Shown in pieces: positions 45,001 through 60,000 of a DNA stretch of 64,000 nt (within the stretch, counting starts at the first letter, position 1; each line of letters opens with the position of its first letter). Source of the stretch: Piscicola geometra (lineage: Eukaryota; Annelida; Clitellata; Hirudinida; Piscicolidae). The notes under the pieces are model-generated. The model saw only the letters and a program-made list of their open reading frames with translations. It was not told the DNA's origin and made no database searches. The position numbers and the translations under genes are program-made. The stretch covers positions 13,419,383 through 13,483,382 of the forward strand of contig OX030955.1 in the NCBI GenBank assembly GCA_943735955.1, given 5' to 3'.

Positions 45001-48000
45001 TGTATCAATGATGACAACAAAATCAACAAGTGTGCCAACTGCTGTATCGACAACAGTGCCGACTACTGTATCAATGATGACAACAGAATCAACAAGTGTG
45101 CCAACTGCTGTATCGACAACAGTGCCGACAACTGTATCAATGATGACAACAGAATCAACAAGTGTGCCAACTGCTGTATCGACAACAGTTCCGACTACTG
45201 GATCAATGATGACAACAGAATCAACAAGTGTGCCAACTGCTGTATCGACAAAAGTGCCGACTACTGTATCAATGATGACAACAGAATCAACAAGTGTGTT
45301 AACTGCTGTATCGACAACAGTGCCGACTACTGTATTAATGATGACAACAGAATTAACAAGTGTGCCAACTGCTGTATCGACAACAGTGCCGACTACTGTA
45401 TCAATGATGACAACAGAATCAACAAGTGTCCCAACTGCTTCATCGACAACAGTGCCGACTACTGTATCAATGATGACAACAGAATCAACAAGTGTGCCAA
45501 CTGCTGTATCGACAACAGTGCCGACTACTGTATTAATGATGACAACAGAATCAACAAGTGTGCCAACTGCTGTATCGACAACAGTGCCGACTACCTTATC
45601 AATGATGACAACAGAATCAACAAGTGTGCCAACTGCTGTATCGACAACAGTGCCGACTACTGTATCAATGATGACAACAGAATCAACAAGTGTGCCAACT
45701 GCTGTATCGACAACAGTGCCGACTACTGTATTAATGATGACAACAGAATCAACAAGTGTGCCTACTGCTGTATCGACAACAGTGCCGACTACCTTATCAA
45801 TGATGACAACAGATTCAACAAGTGTGCCAACTGCTGTATCGACAACAGTGCCGACTACTGTATCAATGATGACAACAGAATCAACAAGTGTGCCAACTGC
45901 TGTATCGACAACAGTGCCGACTACTGTATCAATGATGACAACAGAATCAACAAGTGTCCCAACTGCTGTATCGACAACAGTGCCGACTACTGTATCAATG
46001 ATGACAACAGAATCAACAAGTGTGCCAACTGCTGTATCGACAACAGTGCCGACTACTGTATCAATGAAGACAACAGAATCAACAAGTGTGCCAACTGCTG
46101 TATCGACAACAGTGCCGACTACTGTATCAATGATGACAACAGAATCAACAAGTGTGCCAACTGCTGAATTGACAACAGTGCCGACTACTGTATCAATGAT
46201 GACAACAGAATCAACAAGTGTGCCAACTGCTGTATCGACAACAGTGCCGACTACTGTATCAATGATGACAACAGAATCAACAAGTGTGCCAACTGTTGTA
46301 TCGACAACAGTGCCGACTACTGTATCAATGATGACAACAGAATCAACAAGTGTGCCAACTGCTGTATCGACAACAGTGCCGACTACTGTATCAATGATGA
46401 CAACAGAATCAACAAGTGTGCCAACTGCTGTATCGACAACAGTGCCGACTACTGTATCAATGAGGACAACAGAATCAACAAGTGTGCCAACTGCTGTATC
46501 GACAACAGTGCCGACTACTGTATCAATGATGACAACAGAATCAACAAGTGTGCCAACTGCTGTATCGACAACAGTGCCGACTACTGTATTAATGATGACA
46601 ACAGAATCAACAAGTGTGCCAACTGCTGTATCGACAACAGTGCCGACTACTGTATTAATTATGACAACAGAATCAACAAGTGTGCCAACTGCTGTATCGA
46701 CAACAGTGCCGACTACTGTATCAATGATGACAACAGAATCAACAAGTGTGCCAACTGCTGTATCGACAACAGTGCCGACTACTGTATCAATGATGACAAC
46801 AGAATCAACAAGTGTGCCAACTGCTGTATCGACAACAGTGCCGACTACTGTATTAATGATGACAACAGAATCAACAAGTGTGCCAACTGCTGTATCGACG
46901 ACAGTGCCGACTACCTTATCAATGATGACAACAGATTCAACAAGTGTGCCAACTGCTGTATCGACAACAGTGCCGACTACTGTATCAATGATGACAACAG
47001 AATCAACAAGTGTGCCAACTGCTGTATCGACAACAGTGCCGACTACTGTATCAATGATGACAACAGAATCAACAAGTGTGCCAACTGCTGTATCGACAAC
47101 AGTGCCGACTACTGTATCAATGATGACAACAGAATCAACAAGTGTGCCAACTGCTGTATCGACAACAGTGCCGACTACTGTATCAATGATGACAACAGAA
47201 TCAACAATTGTGCCAACTGCTGTATCGACAACAGTGCCGACTACTGTATCAATGATGACAACAGAATCAACAAGTGTGCCAACTGCTGTATCGACAACAG
47301 TGCCGACTACTGTATCAATGATGACAACAGAATCAACAAGTGTGCCAACTGCTGTATCGACAACAGTGCCGACTACTGTATCAATGATGACAACAGAATC
47401 AAAAAGTGTGCCAACTGCTGTATCGACAACAGTGCCGACTACTGTATCAATGATGACAACAGAATCAACAAGTGTGCCAACTGCTATATCGACAACAGTT
47501 CCGACTACTGTATCAATGATGACAACAGAATCAACAAGTGTGCCAACTGCTGTATCGACAAAAGTGCCGACTACTGTATCAATGATGACAACAGAATCAA
47601 CAAGTGTGTTAACTGCTGTATCGACAACAGTGCCGACTACTGTATTAATGATGACAACAGAATCAACAAGTGTGCCAACTGCTGTATCGACAACAGTGCC
47701 GACTACTGTATCAATGATGACAACAGAATCAACAAGTGTCCCAACTGCTTTATCGACAACAGTGCCGACTACTGTATCAATGATGACAACAGAATCAACA
47801 AGTGTGCCAACTGCTGTATCGACAACAGTGCCGACTACTGTATTAATGATGACAACAGAATCAACAAGTGTGCCAACTGCTGTATCGACAACAGTGCCGA
47901 CTACCTTATCAATGATGACAACAGAATCAACAAGTGTGCCAACTGCTGTATCGACAACAGTGCCGACTACTGTATCAATGATGACAACAGAATCAACAAG

Positions 48001-51000
48001 TGTGCCAACTGCTGTATCGACAACAGTGCCGACTACTGTATTAATGATGACAACAGAATCAACAAGTGTGCCAACTGCTGTATCGACAACAGTGCCGACT
48101 ACCTTATCAATGATGACAACAGATTCAACAAGTGTGCCAACTGCTGTATTGACAAGAGTGCCGACTACTGTATCAATGATGACAACAGAATCAACAAGTG
48201 TGCCAACTGCTGTATCGACAACAGTGCCGACTACTGTATCAATGATGACAACAGAATCAACAAGTGTGTTAACTGCTGTATCGACAACAGTGCCGACTAC
48301 TGTATTAATGATGACAACAGAATCAACAAGTGTGCCAACTGCTGTATCGACAACAGTGCCGACTACTGTATCAATGATGACAACAGAATCAACAAGTGTC
48401 CCAACTGCTTTATCGACAACAGTGCCGACTACTGTATCAATGATGACAACAGAATCAACAAGTGTGCCAACTGCTGTATCGACAACAGTGCCGACTACTG
48501 TATTAATGATGACAACAGAATCAACAAGTGTGCCAACTGCTGTATCGACAACAGTGCCGACTACCTTATCAATGATGACAACAGAATCAACAAGTGTGCC
48601 AACTGCTGTATCGACAACAGTGCCGACTACTGTATCAATGATGACAACAGAATCAACAAGTGTGCCAACTGCTGTATCGACAACAGTGCCGACTACTGTA
48701 TTAATGATGACAACAGAATCAACAAGTGTGCCAACTGCTGTATCGACAACAGTGCCGACTACCTTATCAATGATGACAACAGATTCAACAAGTGTGCCAA
48801 CTGCTGTATTGACAACAGTGCCGACTGCTGTATTGACAACAGTGCCGACTACTGTATCAATGATGACAACAGAATCAACAAGTGTGCCAACTGCTGTATC
48901 GACAACAGTGCCGACTACTGTATCAATGATGACAACAGAATCAACAAGTGTCCCAACTGCTGTATCGACAACAGTGCCGACTACTGTATCAATGATGACA
49001 ACAGAATCAACAAGTGTGCCAACTGCTGTATCGACAACAGTGCCGACTACTGTATCAATGATGACAACAGAATCAACAAGTGTGCCAACTGCTGTATCGA
49101 CAACAGTGCCGACTACTGTATCAATGATGACAACAGAATCAACAAGTGTGCCAACTGCTGTATCGACAACAGTGCCGACTACTGTATCAATGATGACAAC
49201 AGAATCAACAAGTGTGCCAACTGCTGTATCGACAACAGTGCCGACTACTGTATCAATGATGACAACAGAATCAAGAAGTGTGCCAACTGCTGTATCGACA
49301 ACAGTTCCGACTACTGTATCAATGATGACAACAGAATCAACAAGTGTGCCAACTGCTGTATCGACAAAAGTGCCGACTACTGTATCAATGATGACAACAG
49401 AATCAACAAGTGTGTTAACTGCTGTATCGACAACAGTGCCGACTACTGTATTAATGATGACAACAGAATCAACAAGTGTGCCAACTGCTGTATCGACAAC
49501 AGTGCGGACTACTGTATCAATGATGACAACAGAATCAACAAGTGTCCCAACTGCTTTATCGACAACAGTGCCGACTACTGTATCAATGATGACAACAGAA
49601 TCAACAAGTGTGCCAACTGCTGTATCGACAACAGTGCCGACTACTGTATTAATGATGACAACAGAATCAACAAGTGTGCCAACTGCTGTATCGACAACAG
49701 TGCCGACTACCTTATCAATGATGACAACAGAATCAACAAGTGTGCCAACTGCTGTATCGACAACAGTGCCGACTACTGTATCAATGATGACAACAGAATC
49801 AACAAGTGTGCCAACTGCTGTATCGACAACAGTTCCGACTACTGTATCAATGATGACAACAGAATCAACAAGTGTGCCAACTGCTGTATCGATAAAAGTG
49901 CCGACTACTGTATCAATGATGACAACAGAATCAACAAGTGTGTTAACTGCTGTATCGACAACAGTGCCGACTACTGTATTAATGATGACAACAGAATCAA
50001 CAAGTGTGCCAACTGCTGTATCGACAACAGTGCCGACTACTGTATCAATGATGACAACAGAATCAACAAGTGTGCCAACTGCTGTATCGACAACAGTGCC
50101 GACTACTGTATCAATGATGACAACAGAATCAACAAGTGTGCCAACTGCTGTATCGACAACAGTGCCGACTACTGTATCAATGATGACAACAGAATCAACA
50201 AGTGTGCCAACTGCTGTATCGACAACAGTGCCGACTACTGTATCAATGATGACAACAGAATCAACAAGTGTGCCAACTGCTGTATCGACAACAGTTCCGA
50301 CTACTGTATCAATGATGACAACAGAATCAACAAGTGTGCCAACTGCTGTATCGACAAAAGTGCCGACTACTGTATCAATGATGACAACAGAATCAACAAG
50401 TGTGTTAACTGCTGTATCGACAACAGTGCCGACTACTGTATTAATGATGACAACAGAATCAACAAGTGTGCTAACTGCTGTATCGACAACAGTGCCGACT
50501 ACTGTATCAATGATGACAACAGAATCAACAAGTGTCCCAACTGCTTTATCGACAACAGTGCCGACTACTGTATCAATGATGACAACAGAATCAACAAGTG
50601 TGCCAACTGCTGTATCGACAACAGTGCCGACTACTGTATTAATGATGACAACAGAATCAACAAGTGTGCCAACTGCTGTATCGACAACAGTGCCGACTAC
50701 CTTATCAATGATGACAACAGAATCAACAAGTGTGCCAACTGCTGTATCGACAACAGTGCCGACTACTGTATCAATGATGACAACAGAATCAACAAGTGTG
50801 CCAACTGCTGTATCGACAACAGTTCCGACTACTGTATCAATGATGACAACAGAATCAACAAGTGTGCCAACTGCTGTATCGACAAAAGTGCCGACTACTG
50901 TATCAATGATGACAACAGAATCAACAAGTGTGTTAACTGCTGTATCGACAACAGTGCCGACTACTGTATTAATGATGACAACAGAATCAACAAGTGTGCC

Positions 51001-54000
51001 AACTGCTGTATCGACAACAGTGCCGACTACTGTATCAATGATGACAACAGAATCAACAAGTGTCCCAACTGCTTTATCGACAACAGTGCCGACTACTGTA
51101 TCAATGATGACAACAGAATCAACAAGTGTGCCAACTGCTGTATCGACAACAGTGCCGACTACTGTATTAATGATGACAACAGAATCAACAAGTGTGCCAA
51201 CTGCTGTATCGACAACAGTGCCGACTACCTTATCAATGATGACAACAGAATCAACAAGTGTGCCAACTGCTGTATCGACAACAGTGCCGACTACTGTATC
51301 AATGATGACAACAGAATCAACAAGTGTGCCAACTGCTGTATCGACAACAGTGCCGACAACTGTATTAATGATGACAACAGAATCAACAAGTGTGCCAACT
51401 GCTGTATCGACAACAGTGCCGACTACCTTATCAATGATGACAACAGATTCAACAAGTGTGCCAACTGCTGTATTGACAACAGTGCCGACTACTGTATCAA
51501 TGATGACAACAGAATCAACAAGTGTGCCAACTGCTGTATCGACAACAGTGCCGACTACTGTATCAATGATGACAACAGAATCAACAAGTGTCCCAACTGC
51601 TGTATCGACAACAGTGCCGACTACTGTATCAATGATGACAACAGAATCAACAAGTGTGCCAACTGCTGTATCGACAACAGTGCCGACTACTGTATCAATG
51701 AAGACAACAGAATCAACAAGTGTGCCAACTGCTGTATCGACAACAGTTCCGACTACTGTATCAATGATGACAACAGAATCAACAAGTGTGCCAACTGCTG
51801 TATCGACAAAAGTGCCGACTACTGTATCAATGATGACAACAGAATCAACAAGTGTGTTAACTGCTGTATCGACAACAGTGCCGACTACTGTATTAATGAT
51901 GACAACAGAATCAACAAGTGTGCCAACTGCTGTATCGACAACAGTGCCGACTACTGTATCAATGATGACAACAGAATCAACAAGTGTGCCAACTGCTGTA
52001 TCGACAACAGTGCCGACTACTGTATTAATGATGACAACAGAATCAACAAGTGTGCCAACTGCTGTATCGACAACAGTGCCGACTACCTTATCAATGATGA
52101 CAACAGAATCAACAAGTGTGCCAACTGCTGTATCGACAACAGTACCGACTACTGTATCAATGATGACAACAGAATCAACAAGTGTGCCAACTGCTGTATC
52201 GACAACAGTGCCGACTACTGTATCAATGATGACAACAGAATCAACAAGTGTGCCAACTGTTGTATCGACAACAGTGCCGACTACTGTATTAATGATGACA
52301 ACAGAATCAACAAGTGTGCCAACTGCTGTATCGACAACAGTGCCGACTACCTTATCAATGATGACAACAGATTCAACAAGTGTGCCAACTGCTGTATTGA
52401 CAACAGTGCCGACTACTGTATCAATGATGACAACAGAATCAACAAGTGTGCCAACTGCTGTATCGACAACAGTGCCGACTACTGTATCAATGATGACAAC
52501 AGAATCAACAAGTGTCCCAACTGCTGTATCGACAACAGTGCCGACTACTGTATCAATGATGACAACAGAATCAACAAGTGTTCTAACTGCTGTATCGACA
52601 ACAGTGCCGACAACTGTATCAATGATGACAACAGAATCAACAAGTGTGCCAACTGCTGTATCGACAACAGTTCCGACTACTGTATCAATGATGACAACAG
52701 AATCAACAAGTGTGCCAACTGCTGTATCGACAAAAGTGCCGACTACTGTATCAATGATGACAACAGAATCAACAAGTGTGTTAACTGCTGTATCGACAAC
52801 AGTGCCGACTACTGTATTAATGATGACAACAGAATCAACAAGTGTGCCAACTGCTGTATCGACAACAGTGCCGACTACTGTATCAATGATGACAACAGAA
52901 TCAACAAGTGTCCCAACTGCTTTATCGACAACATTGCCGACTACTGTATCAATGATGACAACAGAATCAACAAGTGTGCCAACTGCTGTATCGACAACAG
53001 TGCCGACTACTGTATTAATGATGACAACAGAATCAACAAGTGTGCCAACTGCTGTATCGACAACAGTGCCGACTACCTTATCAATGATGACAACAGAATC
53101 AACAAGTGTGCCAACTGCTGTATCGACAACAGTGCCGACTACTGTATCAATGATGACAACAGAATCAACAAGTGTGCCAACTGCTGTATCGACAACAGTG
53201 CCGACTACTGTATTAATGATGACAACAGAATCAACAAGTGTGCCAACTGCTGTATCGACAACAGTGCCGACTACCTTATCAATGATGACAACAGATTCAA
53301 CAAGTGTGCCAACTGCTGTATCGACAACAGTGCCGACTACTGTATCAATGATGACAACAGAATCAACAAGTGTGCCAACTGCTGAATCGACAACAGTGTC
53401 GACTACTGTATCAATGATGACAACAGAATCAACAAGTGTGCCAACTGCTGTATCGACAACAGTGCCGACTACTGTATCAATGATGACAACAGAATCAACA
53501 AGTGTGCCAACTGCTGTATCGACAAAAGTGCCGACTACTGTATCAATGATGACAACAGAATCAACAAGTGTGTTAACTGCTGTATCGACAACAGTGCCGA
53601 CTACTGTATTAATGATGACAACAGAATCAACAAGTGTGCCAACTGCTGTATCGACAACAGTGCCGACTACTGTATCAATGATGACAACAGAATCAACAAG
53701 TGTCCCAACTGCTTTATCGACAACAGTGCCGACTACTGTATCAATGATGACAACAGAATCAACAAGTGTGCCAACTGCTGTATCGACAACAGTGCCGACT
53801 ACTGTATTAATGATGACAACAGAATCAACAAGTGTGCCAACTGCTGTATCGACAACAGTGCCGACTACCTTATCAATGATGACAACAGAATCAACAAGTG
53901 TGCCAACTGCTGTATCGACAACAGTGCCGACTACTGTATCAATGATGACAACAGAATCAACAAGTGTGCCAACTGCTGTATCGACAACAGTGCCGACTAC

Positions 54001-57000
54001 CTTATCAATGATGACAACAGAATCAACAAGTGTGCCAACTGCTGTATCGACAACAGTGCCGACTACTGTATCAATGATGACAACAGAATCAACAAGTGTG
54101 CCAACTGCTGTATCGACAACAGTGCCGACTACTGTATCAATGATGACAACAGAATCAACAAGTGTGCCAACTGCTGTATCGACAACAGTGCCGACTACTG
54201 TATCAATGAAGACAACAGAATCAACAAGTGTTCCAACTGCTGTATCGACAACAGTGCCGACTACCTTATCAATGATGACAACAGATTCAACAAGTGTGCC
54301 AACTGCTGTATTGACAACAGTGCCGACTACTGTATCAATGATGACAACAGAATCAACAAGTGTCCCAACTGCTGTATCGACAACAGTGCCGACTACTGTA
54401 TCAATGATGACAACAGAATCAACAAGTGTGCTAACTGCTGTATCGACAACAGTGCCGACAACTGTATCAATGATGACAACAGAATCAACAAGTGTGTCAA
54501 CTGCTGTATCGACAACAGTTCCGACTACTGTATCAATGATGACAACAGAATCAACAAGTGTCCCAACTGCTGTATCGACAACAGTGCCGACTACTGTATC
54601 AATGATGACAACAGAATCAACAAGTGTGCCAACTGCTGTATCGACAACAGTGCCGACTACTGTATCAATGAAGACAACAGAATCAACAAGTGTGCCAACT
54701 GCTGTATCGACAACAGTTCCGACTACTGTATCAATGATGACAACAGAATCAACAAGTGTGCCAACTGCTGTATCGACAACAGTGCCGACTACTGTATCAA
54801 TGATGACAACAGAATCAACAAGTGTGCCAACTGCTGTATCGACAACAGTGCCGACTACTGTATCAATGATGACAACAGAATCAACAAGTGTGCCAACTGC
54901 TGTATCGACAACAGTGCCGACTACTGTATTAATGATGACAACAGAATCAACAAGTGTGCCAACTGCTGTATCGACAACAGTGCCGACTACCTTATCAATG
55001 ATGACAACAGAATCAACAAGTGTGCCAACTGCTGTATCGACAACAGTGCCGACTACTGTATCAATGATGACAACAGAATCAACAAGTGTGCCAACTGCTG
55101 TATCGACAACAGTGCCGACTACTGTATCAATGATGACAACAGAATCAACAAGTGTGCCAACTGTTGTATCGACAACAGTGCCGACTACTGTATTAATGAT
55201 GACAACAGAATCAACAAGTGTGCCAACTGCTGTATCGACAACAGTGCCGACTACCTTATCAATGATGACAACAGATTCAACAAGTGTGCCAACTGCTGTA
55301 TTGACAACAGTGCCGACTACTGTATCAATGATGACAACAGAATCAACAAGTGTGCCAACTGCTGTATCGACAACAGTGCCGACTACTGTATCAATGATGA
55401 CAACAGAATCAACAAGTGTCCCAACTGCTGTATCGACAACAGTGCCGACTACTGTATCAATGATGACAACAGAATCAACAAGTGTGCTAACTGCTGTATC
55501 GACAACAGTGCCGACTACTGTATCAATGATGACAACAGAATCAACAAGTGTCCCAACTGCTGTATCGACAACAGTGCCGACTACTGTATCAATGATGACA
55601 ACAGAATCAACAAGTGTGCTAACTGCTGTATCGACAACAGTGCCGACAACTGTATCAATGATGACAACAGAATCAACAAGTGTGCCAACTGCTGTATCGA
55701 CAACAGTTCCGACTACTGTATCAATGATGACAATAGAATCAACAAGTGTGCCAACTGTTGTATCGACAACAGTGCCGACTACTGTATTAATGATGACAAC
55801 AGAATCAACAAGTGTGCCAACTGCTGTATCGACAACAGTGCCGACTACCTTATCAATGATGACAACAGATTCAACAAGTGTGCCAACTGCTGTATTGACA
55901 ACAGTGCCGACTACTGTATCAATGATGACAACAGAATCAACAAGTGTGCCAACTGCTGTATCGACAACAGTGCCGACTACTGTATCAATGATGACAACAG
56001 AATCAACAAGTGTCCCAACTGCTGTATCGACAACAGTGCCGACTACTGTATCAATGATGACAACAGAATCAACAAGTGTGCTAACTGCTGTATCGACAAC
56101 AGTGCCGACAACTGTATCAATGATGACAACAGAATCAACAAGTGTGCCAACTGCTGTATCGACAACAGTTCCGACTACTGTATCAATGATGACAACAGAA
56201 TCAACAAGTGTGCCAACTGCTGTATCGACAAAAGTGCCGACTACTGTATCAATGATGACAACAGAATCAACAAGTGTGCCAACTGCTGTATCGACAACAG
56301 TGCCGACTACTGTATCAATGATGACAACAGAATCAACAAGTGTGCCAACTGCTGTATCGACAACAGTGCCGACTACTGTATCAATGATGACAACAGAATC
56401 AACAAGTGTGCCAACTGCTGTATCGACAACAGTGCCGACTACTGTATCAATGATGACAACAGAATCAACAAGTGTGCCAACTGCTGTATCGACAACAGTG
56501 CCGACTACTGTATTAATGATGACAACAGAATCAACAAGTGTGCCAACTGCTGTATCGACAACAGTGCCGACTACCTTATCAATGATGACAACAGAATCAA
56601 CAAGTGTGCCAACTGCTGTATCGACAACAGTGCCGACTACTGTATCAATGATGACAACAGAATCAACAAGTGTGCCAACTGCTGTATCGACAACAGTGCC
56701 GACTACTGTATCAATGATGACAACAGAATCAACAAGTGTGCCAACTGTTGTATCGACAACAGTGCCGACTACTGTATTAATGATGACAACAGAATCAACA
56801 AGTGTGCCAACTGCTGTATCGACAACAGTGCCGACTACCTTATCAATGATGACAACAGATTCAACAAGTGTGCCAACTGCTGTATTGACAACAGTGCCGA
56901 CTACTGTATCAATGATGACAACAGAATCAACAAGTGTGCCAACTGCTGTATCGACAACAGTGCCGACTACTGTATCAATGATGACAACAGAATCAACAAG

Positions 57001-60000
57001 TGTCCCAACTGCTGTATCGACAACAGTGCCGACTACTGTATCAATGATGACAACAGAATCAACAAGTGTGCTAACTGCTGTATCGACAACAGTGCCGACT
57101 ACTGTATCAATGATGACAACAGAATCAACAAGTGTCCCAACTGCTGTATCGACAACAGTGCCGACTACTGTATCAATGATGACAACAGAATCAACAAGTG
57201 TGCTAACTGCTGTATCGACAACAGTGCCGACAACTGTATCAATGATGACAACAGAATCAACAAGTGTGCCAACTGCTGTATCGACAACAGTTCCGACTAC
57301 TGTATCAATGATGACAACAGAATCAACAAGTGTGCCAACTTTTGTATCGACAACAGTGCCGACTACTGTATTAATGATGACAACAGAATCAACAAGTGTG
57401 CCAACTGCTGTATCGACAACAGTGCCGACTACCTTATCAATGATGACAACAGATTCAACAAGTGTGCCAACTGCTGTATTGACAACAGTGCCGACTACTG
57501 TATCAATGATGACAACAGAATCAACAAGTGTGCCAACTGCTGTATCGACAACAGTGCCGACTATTGTATCAATGATGACAACAGAATCAACAAGTGTCCC
57601 AACTGCTGTATCGACAACAGTGCCGACTACTGTATCAATGATGACAACAGAATCAACAAGTGTGCCAACTGCTGTATCGACAACAGTTCCGACTACTGTA
57701 TCAATGATGACAACAGAATCAACAAGTGTGCCAACTGCTGTATCGACAAAAGTGCCGACTACTGTATCAATGATGACAACAGAATCAACAAGTGTGTTAA
57801 CTGCTGTATCGACAACAGTGCCGACTACTGTATTAATGATGACAACAGAATCAACAAGTGTGCCAACTGCTGTATCGACAACAGTGCCGACTACTGTATC
57901 AATGATGACAACAGAATCAACAAGTGTCCCAACTGCTTTATCGACAACATTGCCGACTACTGTATCAATGATGACAACAGAATCAACAAGTGTGCCAACT
58001 GCTGTATCGACAACAGTGCCGACTACTGTATTAATGATGACAACAGAATCAACAAGTGTGCCAACTGCTGTATCGACAACAGTGCCGACTACCTTATCAA
58101 TGATGACAACAGAATCAACAAGTGTGCCAACTGCTGTATCGACAACAGTGCCGACTACTGTATCAATGATGACAACAGAATCAACAAGTGTGCCAACTGC
58201 TGTATCGACAACAGTGCCGACTACTGTATTAATGATGACAACAGAATCAACAAGTGTGCCAACTGCTGTATCGACAACAGTGCCGACTACCTTATCAATG
58301 ATGACAACAGATTCAACAAGTGTGCCAACTGCTGTATCGACAACAGTGCCGACTACTGTATCAATGATGACAACAGAATCAACAAGTGTGCCAACTGCTG
58401 AATCGACAACAGTGTCGACTACTGTATCAATGATGACAACAGAATCAACAAGTGTGCCAACTGCTGTATCGACAACAGTGCCGACTACTGTATCAATGAT
58501 GACAACAGAATCAACAAGTGTGCCAACTGTTGTATCGACAACAGTGCCGACTACTGTATCAATGATGACAACAGAATCAACAAGTGTGCCAACTGCTGTA
58601 TCGACAACAGTGCCGACTACTGTATCAATGATGACAACAGAATCAACAAGTGTGCCAACTGCTGTATCGACAACAGTGCCGACTACTGTATCAATGAGGA
58701 CAACAGAATCAACAAGTGTGCCAACTGCTGTATCGACAACAGTGCCGACTACTGTATCAATGATGACAACAGAATCAACAAGTGTGCCAACTGCTGTATC
58801 GACAACAGTGCCGACTACTGTATTAATGATGACAACAGAATCAACAAGTGTGCCAACTGCTGTATCGACAACAGTGCCGACTACTGTATTAATGATGACA
58901 ACAGAATCAACAAGTGTGCCAACTGCTGTATCGACAACAGTGCCGACTACTGTATCAATGCTGACAACAGAATCAACAAGTGTGCCAACTGCTGTATCGA
59001 CAACAGTTCCGACTACTGTATCAATGATGACAACAGAATCAACAAGTGTGCCAACTGCTGTATCGACAAAAGTGCCGACTACTGTATCAATGATGACAAC
59101 AGAATCAACAAGTGTGTTAACTGCTGTATCGACAACAGTGCCGACTACTGTATTAATGATGACAACAGAATCAACAAGTGTGCCAACTGCTGTATCGACA
59201 ACAGTGCCGACTACTGTATCAATGATGACAACAGAATCAACAAGTGTCCCAACTGCTTTATCGACAACATTGCCGACTACTGTATCAATGATGACAACAG
59301 AATCAACAAGTGTGCCAACTGCTGTATCGACAACAGTGCCGACTACTGTATTAATGATGACAACAGAATCAACAAGTGTGCCAACTGCTGTATCGACAAC
59401 AGTGCCGACTACCTTATCAATGATGACAACAGAATCAACAAGTGTGCCAACTGCTGTATCGACAACAGTGCCGACTACTGTATCAATGATGACAACAGAA
59501 TCAACAAGTGTGCCAACTGCTGTATCGACAACAGTGCCGACTACTGTATTAATGATGACAACAGAATCAACAAGTGTGCCAACTGCTGTATCGACAACAG
59601 TGCCGACTACCTTATCAATGATGACAACAGATTCAACAAGTGTGCCAACTGCTGTATCGACAACAGTGCCGACTACTGTATCAATGATGACAACAGAATC
59701 AACAAGTGTGCCAACTGCTGAATCGACAACAGTGTCGACTACTGTATCAATGATGACAACAGAATCAACAAGTGTGCCAACTGCTGTATCGACAACAGTG
59801 CCGACTACTGTATCAATGATGACAACAGAATCAACAAGTGTGCCAACTGTTGTATCGACAACAGTGCCGACTACTGTATCAATGATGACAACAGAATCAA
59901 CAAGTGTGCCAACTGCTGTATCGACAACAGTGCCGACTACTGTATCAATGATGACAACAGAATCAACAAGTGTGCCAACTGCTGTATCGACAACAGTGCC

